A DNA stretch of 64,000 nt from Bipolaris cookei (lineage: Eukaryota; Ascomycota; Dothideomycetes; Pleosporales; Pleosporaceae), in NCBI GenBank assembly GCA_002286855.1, contig NRSV01000038.1, forward strand, positions 1-64,000. Direction: 5' to 3'. The notes below the pieces were generated by a model, which saw nothing but the letters and a program-made list of their open reading frames with translations, had not been told where the DNA came from and did not search any database. Below are positions 1-9,799 of the stretch, piece by piece; position 1 is the first letter of the stretch, and each line of letters starts with the position of its first letter. A program made the translations under genes and the position numbers.

Positions 1-394
1 CGTATGGACGGCTTCGGCGCGTACGCAGCTCAGGATTGCGCTGGACAAACCTATCAACCCAGTTCTTGCCAACCTCCTCCCCGCCACGCTCTCGGAGCAG
101 TCTGTTGGCCATATCTCGCACGTCGTCTCTCCCACAGGGTAGTCCTCGCTCAGCCTCAACTATTACACGCCTAGTAATAGCCTCCTCTTCTAGTTTTGTT
201 AGGCGCTTACAGTTCGCCTCACAATCGCGTCGAGGGCGTCGTCCAGCGCGTCGTTCTCGGATTGTCGTTCGTGGGACACTATATACGATAGCAGCGCGTG
301 TTTCAGTCTGGATCTGGTGTGAAGTAAGACTTTGAATAGCTAAGGTAATATCTGCTTCACTATAGGCTTGTTGCACGTTGAGTTGTTGAGACAT
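1..394 (-). CDS. Pogo/Fot1-like transposase, N-terminal part (partial)
   Basis: An open frame of 131 codons runs from ATG at 392-394 down to base 1 without a stop, so the gene continues outside the window. It begins MSQQLNVQQAYSEADITLAI. Residues of about 20-60 form a psq-type helix-turn-helix, and the stretch GKNWVDRFVQRNPELRTR marks the CENP-B-type DNA-binding domain of pogo-like transposases. The DDE catalytic domain is not in view. It is closely similar in this part to the transposases at 14510-16171 and 19363-21024 but lacks their stop codons. Whether the whole gene is intact cannot be judged. Confidence 0.8.
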   Translation of the reverse strand, partial: MSQQLNVQQAYSEADITLAIQSLTSHQIQTETRAAIVYSVPRTTIRERRAGRRPRRDCEANCKRLTKLEEEAITRRVIVEAERGLPCGRDDVRDMANRLLRERGGEEVGKNWVDRFVQRNPELRTRRSRPY

Positions 395-475
395 CACGCG
401 TTATTGTTGCAAAGGTGGGGTGTGGTGGTGGAGCTGACGACTCGGTGGGGTTGACGGCTCGGTGGTGAAACACGT
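1..475 (-). mobile_element. Pogo-like DNA transposon, 5' part, runs off left edge
   Basis: The terminal inverted repeat ends at 475, followed by the TA target at 476-477. The terminal region holds two 17-bp direct units, at 451-467 and 434-450 (minus-strand reading starts CACCACCGAGCCGTCAA and CCCCACCGAGTCGTCAG). The element sits at the end of the LINE that begins at 478. The other end lies outside the window. Its terminal unit resembles that of the element at 3537, so the two families are probably related. Confidence 0.8.
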
Positions 476-507
476 TATATATATTATTTCTTAATTATAT
501 AAGCCGT

Positions 508-1716
508 TCAAGAGCTATTGTGGAAAAATCTACCCGATGAGGAGACCCAGCTCGCCAGCCTAGGGACGGCGGCATCACCGTTGTCACCTCTGCTCCTTCT
601 ACTCCACTTCGACATTGTCCAGAGATCCCTGTTGTGGGCGTGTTGTTCATCTTCGGCGTCAGCTGTGATCTCTTCGACGAATTTCCGCCATCGCGCTCTC
701 GCGTTAGTCCTCAGCAGTCGCTTTAGCTGGTTTCTCTTAGCCTTCCACTGCCTGTTGTGGGTTTCGTCTCTGGTCCTTTGGTACTCTCTTCTTTCGCTCT
801 GGGCTTCTAGCAGCAGGTCTGATGCCTCTGGCGACCACTCTGGGCGGGACCTATCACAGTGTCTCGTTCTTGGACAGTGTTCGTCTAGGATCTTCCTGAC
901 GGTCTGGGTGATAGTTACTAGCGTCCACTCTGGGTGGTGTCTCCATTCCTTCTTAGCCACCTCTTCCTCAATCCTACTCCAGTCTGCCCTGTTGGGCGCA
1001 AATTTATAGCTCGTCCGATAGGCTGACCTGCCGCCCCGGGTCTGGATCTCGATAGGAATATGGTCTTTTGTTAGGGACCACTCCCTTCTTGGTTGGTACG
1101 AGATTATCCTGTCTGTCATCTCTCGTGTGGCGAACCCAAGATCGATTACACTTGTTCTGTGGTTTCGTTCCCAGGTGGCAACGCCTTCCTCGTTTAGCAG
1201 GGAGAGGCCATAGCTCTCCATCTGTTGCAATAAATGTTGAGCCTTCTCCTCCCTTGCCGTCGTTGGGCCTGCCCATTCCGGGTGGTGGGCATTAAAGTCA
1301 TCAATCACCAACGTCCTAGGGTGATTGTCTTCGAGACATTTCTTAATAGTAGGCCATGTCTCTATGCTTGGCTGGTTTGCTGGACCAGCCGGGTTGTAGA
1401 CATTAAGAACCTTCACCTCTTGGCTCCCTCTCCTGATGCGAAGATATTCGCAGTTTGGCGTGGACTGTAGGACCTCCCACTCTGTGTTTGGTATTCTATC
1501 ATGGATCATGAATACGGTTTTGTCACCTATCACCAGCCTTCTGCTGAGACGGTAATTCCTTGGGCAGTACGTGTCGTTTCTTCCCCGGTTACGGACCAGA
1601 GGTTCTTGAACTACAATTACTTGGTATTTTTCTGGCTCTAGAGAATCGAAGAATGGTTATTCTCTGCAGCCGTTTGCATTTCCGCAGTTGTATTGGATGA
1701 TGTTGAGGTCCCTCAT
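508..1716 (-). pseudogene. LINE ORF2 remnant: endonuclease domain
   Basis: The frame starts at ATG 1714-1716 (MRDLNIIQYNCGNANG) and is broken once by TAA at 1657-1659. It then stays open to 508. Endonuclease/exonuclease/phosphatase signatures are visible in order: IIQYNCGN, VVQEPLV, NVYNPAG, LVIDDFNAHHPEW, SVIDLGF and TKDHIPIEI. The usual catalytic Asp, Asn and His positions are kept, although the Gly before DFNAHH is Asp here. After GDNGDAAVPRL the expected linker into the reverse transcriptase is lost and the frame stops, so this copy cannot make a full ORF2 protein. Confidence 0.8.
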
Positions 1717-1954
1717 TGGATGCTCCTCGTCATTCCTTCCGCACCTGTGTGGTTAGTCCTTGTGCTGAATAAAGGCAGCCGTCCCTGGTGTGGGTTGTTG
1801 CCAGCGCGCTTGATATTTGTGAGTTGCCCAACAGTCTTCCTCTTCTTGTTGCTGCCCTCTACTGTGCTCCATTCTCCATTGTCTCCTTGTGATGAGCTGC
1901 TAAAGGTGAAGGAGGAGGTGGGATTAGATTTGCCTAAGCTGAAATAGTCGCCCC

Positions 1955-2410
1955 TGTTACAGAGATAACAAGAAAGGGGCTCTCCTTGACGCGGGACAAG
2001 AGGAACGAGAGAGCACGAGTGGTTATGGTGCCACAAAGCTCCGCGTCAGAAGGTAACGGATCACCGCGGGGCTCGAGGTCACGTGATGTGCCATCTGGTC
2101 CATCTCGTCTTGGCGAGATGTCCGAGATGGCAGGACGAAAGCAATGAGGATATAAGGATGGATGGATTTCATTATTTACTCTCGTTGTGGTCAACTCAAA
2201 TTGTACTTTCTTACTAGTTACTTTACTTAACAAGATTGTTACTCGTTAGTCTATAGCAATATAGATTAGTGTTTGTCAAAACCCCCGGTTACATCCATAA
2301 CTCTTTTCCACTAAGAATCGCCAGACAACCTCACGGAACACTAGCGTAAAGCTCGCCGGCCTTGGTGTGGGACCCGGCAAGAGAAGTATAGATCCAGACC
2401 CCGTGTAACA
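1955..2410 (+). mobile_element. Solo LTR (TGTTAC...GTAACA family), 456 bp
   Basis: It begins TGTTAC and ends GTAACA. The five bases before it (1950-1954, GCCCC) are repeated directly after it (2411-2415), a perfect 5-bp target duplication typical of LTR integrases. It shares long stretches with the LTRs at 12542-13053, 35096-38564 and 38095-38541, including the segment around GAGGATATAAGGATGGATGG. No internal gag-pol is next to it, so it is the product of LTR-LTR recombination. Confidence 0.93.
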
Positions 2411-2459
2411 GCCCCCCTGGATCCTTGCCGTGGTCTGTACCATCTCCATTTTTTTTGGC

Positions 2460-3260
2460 TTAGTTTTTCTCTCGGAACGCCTCATACGCTCTGCACCTCT
2501 TCGTCATCCAGGCCTTGTGTCCTTTCTGCTTGCATGCAGCACAGCTAGATTGTTCATCTTCCTTAGACATGCAGTCCCTGGAGGAATGGCTTCCCGCACA
2601 GTGCCCACACAGTTCTTTTGGCGCGTTGCATACTGACTGGCTGTGACCCCATTGATGGCAGCGGAAGCACTGTACATCCGTGAGAGAGATGTCCCACATG
2701 CTAGCTGGGTGCCATTATGCTCCTACCAGGAGGCCCTGTCTGATCACGAGGTTTTGCATAGCCTCTGTTGCCATGCTAAGAATGATGGATCCTTTTGTCT
2801 GCTTGCCTTCTTCTCGGCGTCTAGTCAGGTCTTTGTCGGAGTATAGCCAGGCGACTCTGTCGATCAGCATTCCTGGGTTTCTCTGCTGGACCTTCTTGAT
2901 CCACTCTTCGTTGTCACTGCATTTATGGTTCTGTATGTTCTCCCTAATTGGGATTCCCGAAACCATTACTAGCTTAGGCTGACGAATCACTTTTGCACCT
3001 TCGAGACCTTGTAGTCCAGACTGGAGGATTTGGTCTCTCCGGGCTGTATTACTGACTAGAATTGACACCTTTTTCGTCGATCTTGGGTGCGTTATTATTG
3101 CTTGGGCATCAGGGATGGCTGTCCTGATCCACTCGAGCTGCTGTTCTGTGGTCTTTGGTTGTTCGTCTGGCTTCTTGTCGAGTCGGATCTCGATCCTAGG
3201 CCTTTGTTGTGCCCCTCCCGCGGCCACTTGGCTCCAGGACAGGGACTTGCTCGACTTCAC
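2460..3260 (-). pseudogene. LINE ORF1 (gag-like, zinc knuckles) with one stop
   Basis: Two open segments (3260-2715 and 2699-2460) lie in one frame, separated by a TAA at 2715-2717. The first part (IPDAQAIITHPRSTKKVSIL, VIRQPKLVMVSGIP) is the RNA-binding region of LINE ORF1. The second carries three cysteine-rich knuckles: CFRCHQWGHSQSVC, CGHCAGSHSSRDC and CAACKQKGHKAWMTKRC. The protein would bind the element's own RNA. The frame upstream of the GTG at 3260 also meets a stop, so the true start is unclear. Confidence 0.75.
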
Positions 3261-3536
3261 CGCTGTAGTTGAAGATTAAATGCTTATAGCTGTCCTTTCC
3301 TCAATTGCTGTAAGTTGCTGCGTGATTTTACGCAGGTTGTTGTTGATTTCGTTGTTTGTTATAGTGTTCTTTTTTCTGGTGCCAAGCAACGATTTGGCTG
3401 CTGAGATTTGTCCCCCCTTTGAGATTTGTCCCCCGCGCTAACCATAACTTGGTAAGCGTTAAATAAATTACAGTAACTAGACCGTATTGGTGCCTCGGCA
3501 TATGAAAAGTAGTTAACTAGTGCTAGACAACAACTA

Positions 3537-4468
3537 ACGTAAAGCACCACCGAGCCGGACACACCACCGAGCCGGACACTTTTTCTTGGCATCGCGAACA
3601 TCACTTGCAAAGTAACATGTCCCAACTACGTAAAGATACATTAACTCAGAGAGAAGGCAGAATTACTCTTGCTATTCAGGCCTATCGTACGGGCCAGTTT
3701 AAGAGCATTCGACGCGCTGCTGCTGTCTACAACGTTCCTTTTCAGCGGCTTTCTGATCGGCTTAACAAAATCACTTTTCGACCCCAGATATCTCCAAACT
3801 GCCGCAAACTAACTATAATTGAAGAGCAAACAATTGTACGATATATTCTTGATCTAGACTCACGAGGATTTGCTCCCCGACTGTGTGAGGTAGCGGATAT
3901 GGCAGAGAAACTACTGCGCGTACGAGATGGCCAACCTTTAGGCAAGAACTGGGCAGAGCGATTTGTATCGCGTTCCGACGAGCTTAAAACAGCTTTCAAT
4001 CGAGCAAAGGACCGCCAGAGAATACAGCAGGAAGATCCAGAGGTTATTAACGCGTGGTTTGAGCTTGTACGAGAGACAATTGAGAAGTATGGAGTACATT
4101 CTGACGACATCCATAACTTTGACGAGACTGGCTTTCAGATGGGCGTGATTGGCTCAATGAAGGTAGTTACAGGCGCAGAGCGTCGTACGAGGCCTACTTT
4201 GACGCAGCCAGGCAATCGTGAGTGGGTTACAGTTATTCAGAGCATCTGCGCTGCGGGGTATGCTACTCCGCCATTCATTATCTACAAGGGACGCGTCCAT
4301 ATCTCTGCTTGGTACGAAGAAGTAGATATACCGTACGATTGGAAGCTCTCAGTATCACAGAACGGCTGGACAAATAACGCGCTTGGTCTTGAGTGGTTAA
4401 AGCACTTTGACGAGCATACAAAGACGCGTCAGGTGGGGTCGTACAGGCTACTTATTCTTGACGGCCAT
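3537..4468 (+). mobile_element. Pogo-like element family A, copy 1 (truncated at an assembly N)
   Basis: Preceded by TA at 3535-3536. The terminal repeat holds two perfect tandem copies of the 17-mer ACCACCGAGCCGGACAC (3546-3562 and 3563-3579). The transposase frame starts 80 bases in. At 4469 there is one N, after which the sequence becomes LINE. The element therefore has no right end here, either through a real truncation or an assembly join. The second copy is at 35778-37618. Confidence 0.85.
3617..4468 (+). pseudogene. Pogo-like transposase (family A), 3' part missing
   Basis: ATG at 3617-3619 opens MSQLRKDTLTQREGRITLAI. An N-terminal helix-turn-helix (about residues 15-55) is followed by a CENP-B-type domain (GKNWAERFVSR) and the start of the DDE domain. 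The first catalytic Asp is in NFDETGFQMG and the second in LLILDGH, immediately before the N at 4469. The third acidic residue and the C-terminus are absent. Up to this point there is no stop or frameshift. The first 179 residues match the copy at 35861-37555, whose middle is a 701-base gap. Confidence 0.85.
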
Positions 4469-4469
4469 N
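4469..4469. other. Single N at a transposon/LINE junction
   Basis: The N falls within the DGHESH motif of the transposase. The very next base begins LINE reverse transcriptase sequence (PGPDALSQEIITTAYQ). It looks like a contig join between two repeats rather than a biological breakpoint. Confidence 0.7.
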
Positions 4470-7088
4470 ACCGGGCCCAGACGCTTTATCACAGGAAATT
4501 ATCACAACTGCCTACCAAGCTCAGCTAAACACGTTCTTCAAAGCTTACTCTCTGCTATTCAACTACGGATATCATCCAACGTGCTGGAGAAGAGCTACCG
4601 GAGCAATTCTAAAGAAGACGTCTAAACCCGACTATTCTATCCCAAAGGCCTACAGAGTAATTACTCTACTAAGCTGCCTAGGGAAAGTAACAGAACGGAT
4701 AATAGCTAAAAGACTCGGCTACCTCGCAGATAGGAGGGAGACTAAAAAAATCAGCTATAGACGCAGCTCTACTTCTTGTAGATCATATCCAGCACCAAAA
4801 GCAAAAAGGCTATACTACATCAACAGTCTTTCTAGATGTAAAAGGAGCGTTCGACCACGTTTCACACAACCAGTTCCTAAATACGCTAAAAAGACTAGGC
4901 CTACCCATCAGCCTAATTACATGGGCTAAAACTTTTCTTTCGAATAGATCTCTAAGGCTCGCCTTTGACGGCCAGATAGAAGAGTTTAGCGAGATTAACG
5001 CGGGCATCCCACAAGGCAGCCCAGTCTCTCAAATCATCTTTCTTATCTACATTAGAGATCTGTTCCACGAAATAGATGGCTTTCAGCTCTCCTACATTGA
5101 AGATATCTCAATCACAACCTCCTCAACGTCCATTAAGAAAAACGTTAAGATGCTCCAACAAGAGGTAAAGAAACTAGTTGCGAAAGGAAAAGAACTAGCA
5201 ATCGAATTCGATATAGCGAAAATAGAGCTTATCCATCTTACAAAAAACAAAAAAAGAAAAGAAATACCTCTAGAGCTCCCTAATAAGGAGAAAATCGACC
5301 ACAAAGATACGATTAAGTGGCTAGGGGTACACCTCGACAACAAGCTATCCTTCCGAGGACACGTAGCTATCCGAGCTAGCCAAGCAAAAACAGCTTTTAA
5401 TAGACAAGGGAGATTAGCCAATATCGACCGCGGGCTATCTCCTTTTGCTATTAGACAACTATATCTAGCATGCGTTACTAGCATTGCTGTCAGATTGTTA
5501 TGGGTTATCAAAGACGGTGAATTGATTGTGAAAAAATGAATTATATTGATCTGTTCTGTTGTGATTGTTCTCTGCCATTACTTATTTGCAGTGTCTTGCT
5601 ATTGCCTCGGTAGGTGCTTGTTTCATGTAAGTATCAACGTACGTCGACTGTAATTCATGCCGATACATCCTGGCATAATATCGACTGGGTTCCGCGGCTT
5701 AGGTTGCTGTTATCTGACAATTGCAGATTATGGGTCGCCAATCTATTGGCGAAACCAGAGCTATATAGAAGATCAGCTTCAGCCACTACACAACGCGGCG
5801 TGTAGAAAGGTACTAGGAGTGTTCAAAACAGCTCCAGCTACCCCAACAAGTATCGAAGCTAGCTTGCCGTCACCAGCCATACGGCTAAGCCAAACGAATC
5901 GGAAATACGCTCTGCGAGCTATATAACTAGCTCCAACCCATCCAATTACAAAAGCTATTGCAAAGCTACAAAAAACAACCCTTCAGCTATCAAAAAAGCC
6001 ATACAAGACTAGACAACTATGGGCTATCACGAGCTCCATCCCATCTACCCAAGAGATAGAAGAAATCATCCTATACAAGTTCAGACCATGAAATTCTCTC
6101 AACTACAATATCTCTATATCAAAGAAATCGAAAGAAGAAGAGGCAGCCGCGCACAAAGATTATATCCAAACAATAGAGGGCAACTCTATAGTAATCTACT
6201 CAGACGCCTCGAAAACTAAAGACGGAGATGGGATAGGAGTAGGCTTAGCAGTCTATAACCCAAATCAAGAAGAAATCTACGCAAGAAAAGAGAATATAGG
6301 CGAAAACCAACTTGTCTATAATGGAGAGCTTGAAGGAATTACAATGGCCTTCGAGTACGCTGCTAAAACAGCCCAAAAAGACCAAAACATCCACGTTTAC
6401 ACTGACAACCAGGTCGCAATCTACAGGCTTTAAAGCCTATCAGATAAGCCCGGCCAGCAGTGGGTAATTCGGTGCCAAAAAGCAGCCAAAGCCATCCTAA
6501 ACAAAAAAGCAAAGATCTTCTTGAAATGGGCGCCAGGCCACACAGATATAGAAGGAAACGAAAAAGCAGATTCCTTAGCAAAGGAAGTTACAAAATAAGC
6601 ACCAAAGAAATCACAAACAAGTCTAGCTTTTCTAGGTACTAAGATCAAACTCCTTCAACGAGCTAGCCAAACAGAAGAGTGGAGAGAGTATAGGGAAAAA
6701 AGCAAGAGAAAAGAAGACTAGCTACGGAGCTATCTTCGATCTAAAGCTTAAAAACCAACTAGCAATCCCGAGAGGCATGAGAAGAGATATTTCAGGCTCT
6801 TTCTATTCTCTTAAGATAGGACACGGATACTTTAACTCCTACCTAAAGAGAATTAAGAGAAGAGAATGTGATCTTTGTAAATGTGGGAGACCGCAAACAG
6901 CAGAGCATCTACTTCTATACTGCGGCTTCTACAGCGCAGAAAGAAACCAGCTTAAAAAGACGCTAGACCAAAAAGTACTTAAACTCCCACTTCTACTTCA
7001 TTCCATGAGCGGCATAGAAGCTACTTTAGCTTTTGTTACTAGCACAAGGATAGGAACAAGAAAGTGGCATCTAGGCCAGGACGGCTAG
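4470..7088 (+). pseudogene. LINE ORF2 remnant: reverse transcriptase, RNase H, C-terminal zinc motif
   Basis: Fragments in several frames line up as one ORF2: PGPDALSQEIITT, KAYRVITLLSCLGK, FLDVKGAFDHVSHN, INAGIPQGSPVSQ, then QLSYIEDISIT where YxDD is expected. An insert at 5488-5719 splits TSIA from DYGSPIYWRN. An RNase H domain follows (6180-6600), with IVIYSDAS, NGELEGI, YTDNQ and NEKADSLA keeping the four acidic positions but with a stop near 6432. The C-terminal CDLCKCGRPQTAEHLLLYC is in 6777-7088. Several frameshifts and stops make it inactive. Confidence 0.85.
5488..5719 (+). mobile_element. 232-bp solo-LTR-like insertion in the LINE
   Basis: It starts TGTCAGAT and ends with CTGACA, and is flanked by the perfect 5-bp duplication ATTGC (5483-5487 and 5720-5724). 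Removing it with one ATTGC restores the reading frame TSIADYGSP of the host reverse transcriptase. TG...CA ends with a 5-bp duplication favour a short solo LTR; a MITE is the alternative. It carries no coding capacity and does not resemble the 450-510 bp LTR family. Confidence 0.85.
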
Positions 7089-7255
7089 ACGAAAAGAAAA
7101 ACAAGAAAAATAATAACAAGAAGAAAAACAACTTTGCTTTTATTAATACCATTTCCTTTCCCCTAAGAGAGCTCGCTGGAAGGCAGCCTAGCTGCCCTAC
7201 ATCTCTCCCTGTTACCAAACTGCTCTTTAGCACCAGGCATCTGGAAGGCTAGCAA

Positions 7256-7744
7256 TAGCTTAGCTAGATAAAGGCCGAAGCACCATAGTCACGCAATACA
7301 GCACAACGTACCAAATTGTAACTAGTTAGATAGAACGGCCTTTGGCCAAAGTCCTACATAGCCAACGGCTGATACAGGAGTATAATGCAATAATAATAAT
7401 AATTGTGCAATTTTTATACAACAGCTTTACCCGGCCTTGGTGCGAAGCTCTGATTGGCGGTATTTGCGGGTAGCGCTATCGGTTCCGATCGGACCCACTG
7501 CGCTGAGCACAAATCGCCGGGGTCTTTTGAACCAAAGGTAAGGGATGTTGCGGGGTTAGCGATAGCGGCAGCTGCCCAGCTATCGTAGTTATCGAAAGCG
7601 GATGGATATACAAAGAGACATGAGCGCAGAGGCATATGCAGTCTGGATTATCGTTGCATTACCTACTGCTTGTGTTTTCCTCACCCCACTTCATTCATCT
7701 CTTTTGTGTATATATCTGTTTGAGTGTATGTGTATTATAACACG
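7256..7744. other. Gene-free interval upstream of the peptide transporter
   Basis: No convincing ORF or repeat. It contains a short A/T-rich run (about 7386-7418) and would include the promoter of the gene starting at 7745. Confidence 0.5.
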
Positions 7745-9731
7745 ATGAAGGATCGTACTTCTACTGTGAAGATTCACAAGGACGACTTGAAGTATGGCAG
7801 CGAAGTCGATGTCGACGGGCTTGCCCCAGGTATAGAGAATGGCACGTTACGGCGTGTGCCCGATCGCATTCCATGGGTTGTGCTGCTCATCTTGATCGTT
7901 GAGCTGGGAGAACGATTTACGTATTTTGGCTTGAGTGCGCCGATTCAGAATTACATCAAGTATGTCAGATCCCCAAACGTCACTGACGTCCATAAATACT
8001 ACACACATGTAGTAAGATATGGAAACGAAGACAAAATAACTAAGTGCTTCCTTCAAGAAACCCAAATTACCCACACTCTGATCTTCCTGGTGCTCTTGGC
8101 CGCGGCCAGGCTGTTGCCACGGCCTTGGGCAACTTTTTCAAATTTTGGGCCTATGCCTCCACTGTCATCGGCGCCATTATCGCAGATCAATATCTTGGCC
8201 GCTTCAAGACAATCGCCCTCGGATGCGGCGTTTATATTGTCGGTCTTGTAATCCTTGTTACTACATCGACGCCTGCTGGGATCCATTCTGGTGCCGGCTT
8301 TGGCGGGCTGATTGCAGCCATGGTAATAATTGGATTGGGCACAGGTAGTATCAAAGCGAATGTTACGCCCATGTGCGCAGAGCAGTACAAGCCTGATGCG
8401 GCATATACAAAACAGCTGGCCACTGGCGAGTGGGTAATAGTGGACCCCGAACTAACGGTTGAACGCATGTTCAATTGGTTCTATTGGGCGATCAATGTGG
8501 GTGCACTTTCGCCGCTGATTACCGTGAACGTCGAGGCTCATGTGGGATTCTGGGTCGCCTATTTAATCCCTTTAGTGTGAGTTAATCTGCTTGCTCGTTT
8601 TTTCTGTGGTAGAGTTGCTGACAATTGCAGGGCTATCATCATTGCTACAATGGTCTTCGTCCTCAGCAGCCGGCTCTTTATTCGAACACCGCCTCATGGC
8701 TCAGCGGTCATTGATGCTGCTCGTATCGTAGCCATTGCCATTAAAGAAGGCGGCTTCGAAAAGGCTAAGCCAAGTGCTTTGGAGGCCCAGGGAACTCTTT
8801 CGCGCCATCGTTTTGCGCAGTCCCCTACCTATACCGACAGGTCTGTAAAAGAAGTACAAATGGGTATCACTGCATGCAAGGTACGTTCTACTTCAGCCCA
8901 TAGCCGTATTTAACCAACATATTTGCAGTTCTTTCTTTTTCTTCCTTTATACTTTGTCTGCTGGATCCAGATTTGGAACAATCTCATCTCGCAAGCTGGA
9001 GATATGGCATTGCACGGTACACCAAACGACCTGTTGCAAAATCTTGACCCTATCGCTTTGATCATCTTCATTCCACTACTAGACTGTGAGTAAAATAAAC
9101 AAAGACACCTTTACTTTTGAATGGAAGTGTACTAAACAAAGCCAAAGTTGTGATTTACCCACTGCTTCGCAAGCATAAGATCAACTTCAGCACAGTTCTA
9201 AGAATGACAGCTGGCTTTTTACTGGCGTCAGTTGCTATGGCGTATGCAAGCGTGCTTCAACATTACATCTACAAGTTGCCAAAGAACAGTATTCATGTTT
9301 GGATCCAAGCTCCGGCTTACGTTCTTGTCGCGTTTTCTGAAGCCTTTGTTATCATCACTGGTTTGGAGTTAGCGTATACAAAGGCACCCACAAGGTATGT
9401 TACAGTTGTCAGGATGCAACAGGTCACCTATACTAAGTAACGTAGTCTTCGCTCTTTTGTTTCCTCCTTGTTCTGGTTGACAATTGGCATCGCTGCTGCA
9501 ATATGCATTGCCCTTGCACCTGTATCGCAGGACCCGTATCTGGTATGGATGTACGGCTCTCTCGCCATCGTCGGCTTTGTTGCAGGATGTGCCTTATACA
9601 TTTGCTTCCGGAACTCCTTCCAGGAGGTGCCGGTCATTGTAAGCACTGAAGCGGTGAATGATGTTGGTGTGAGCAAGGTCACCACGCATGCGGAGAAACT
9701 TGCTGCCGAAGGAAACAAGTGTCCCAAATAG
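7745..9731 (+). CDS. PTR2: Proton-coupled di/tripeptide transporter (POT/PTR2 family)
   Basis: Six exons: 7745-7959, 8058-8576, 8631-8880, 8929-9085, 9148-9394 and 9446-9731. All five introns are GT-AG, 48-98 bp long. Joined, they give 557 residues with no stop. The product imports small peptides with protons across the plasma membrane. Family marks seen: ERFTYFGLSAPIQNYI in the first membrane segment, DLPGALGRGQA, and FNWFYWAINVGAL, the PTR2 signature. About twelve hydrophobic segments are present. An in-frame ATG at 7724 would add seven residues; the second was preferred by judgement. It is convergent with the regulator at 9800-11920, with 68 bp between their stops. Confidence 0.93.
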
Positions 9732-9799
9732 TTGAATTGCCATCTTCGCTCCTATTAGATCGTGGAATTTCGAATGCCGTCCATATTTTTCTAAGCTAT

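Larger units (their letters stand above)
478..3350 (-). mobile_element. Non-LTR retrotransposon (Tad1/I-type LINE), interrupted and 3' truncated
   Basis: Read on the minus strand it has ORF1 (3260-2460) with zinc knuckles, then ORF2 (1716-508) with an apurinic-type endonuclease. The reverse transcriptase expected after the endonuclease is absent; the copy stops where the pogo-like element (ends 475) begins, so the rest may lie beyond it. A solo LTR (1955-2410) sits between the two ORFs. The 5' limit near 3350 is only approximate. Confidence 0.8.
4470..7255 (+). mobile_element. Second LINE (AT-richer), 5' truncated at the N, decayed
   Basis: Reverse transcriptase, RNase H and the C-terminal cysteine motif occur in that order on the plus strand, followed by an A-rich tract near 7092-7135. 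The 5' half (ORF1, endonuclease) is missing because the copy begins at the N. The 3' limit is approximate. It is richer in A/T at third codon positions than the LINE at 478-3350 and is probably another family. Confidence 0.8.

Noticed and set aside
36..335. 99-codon plus-strand ORF at the left edge
   Set aside because: It is the antisense of the open transposase frame at 1-394, which carries the family motifs.
1693..1947. Plus-strand ORF MDDVEVPHWMLLVIP
   Set aside because: It overlaps the minus-strand LINE ORF2 start (MRDLNIIQYNCGN) and the untranslated part before it; no family resemblance.
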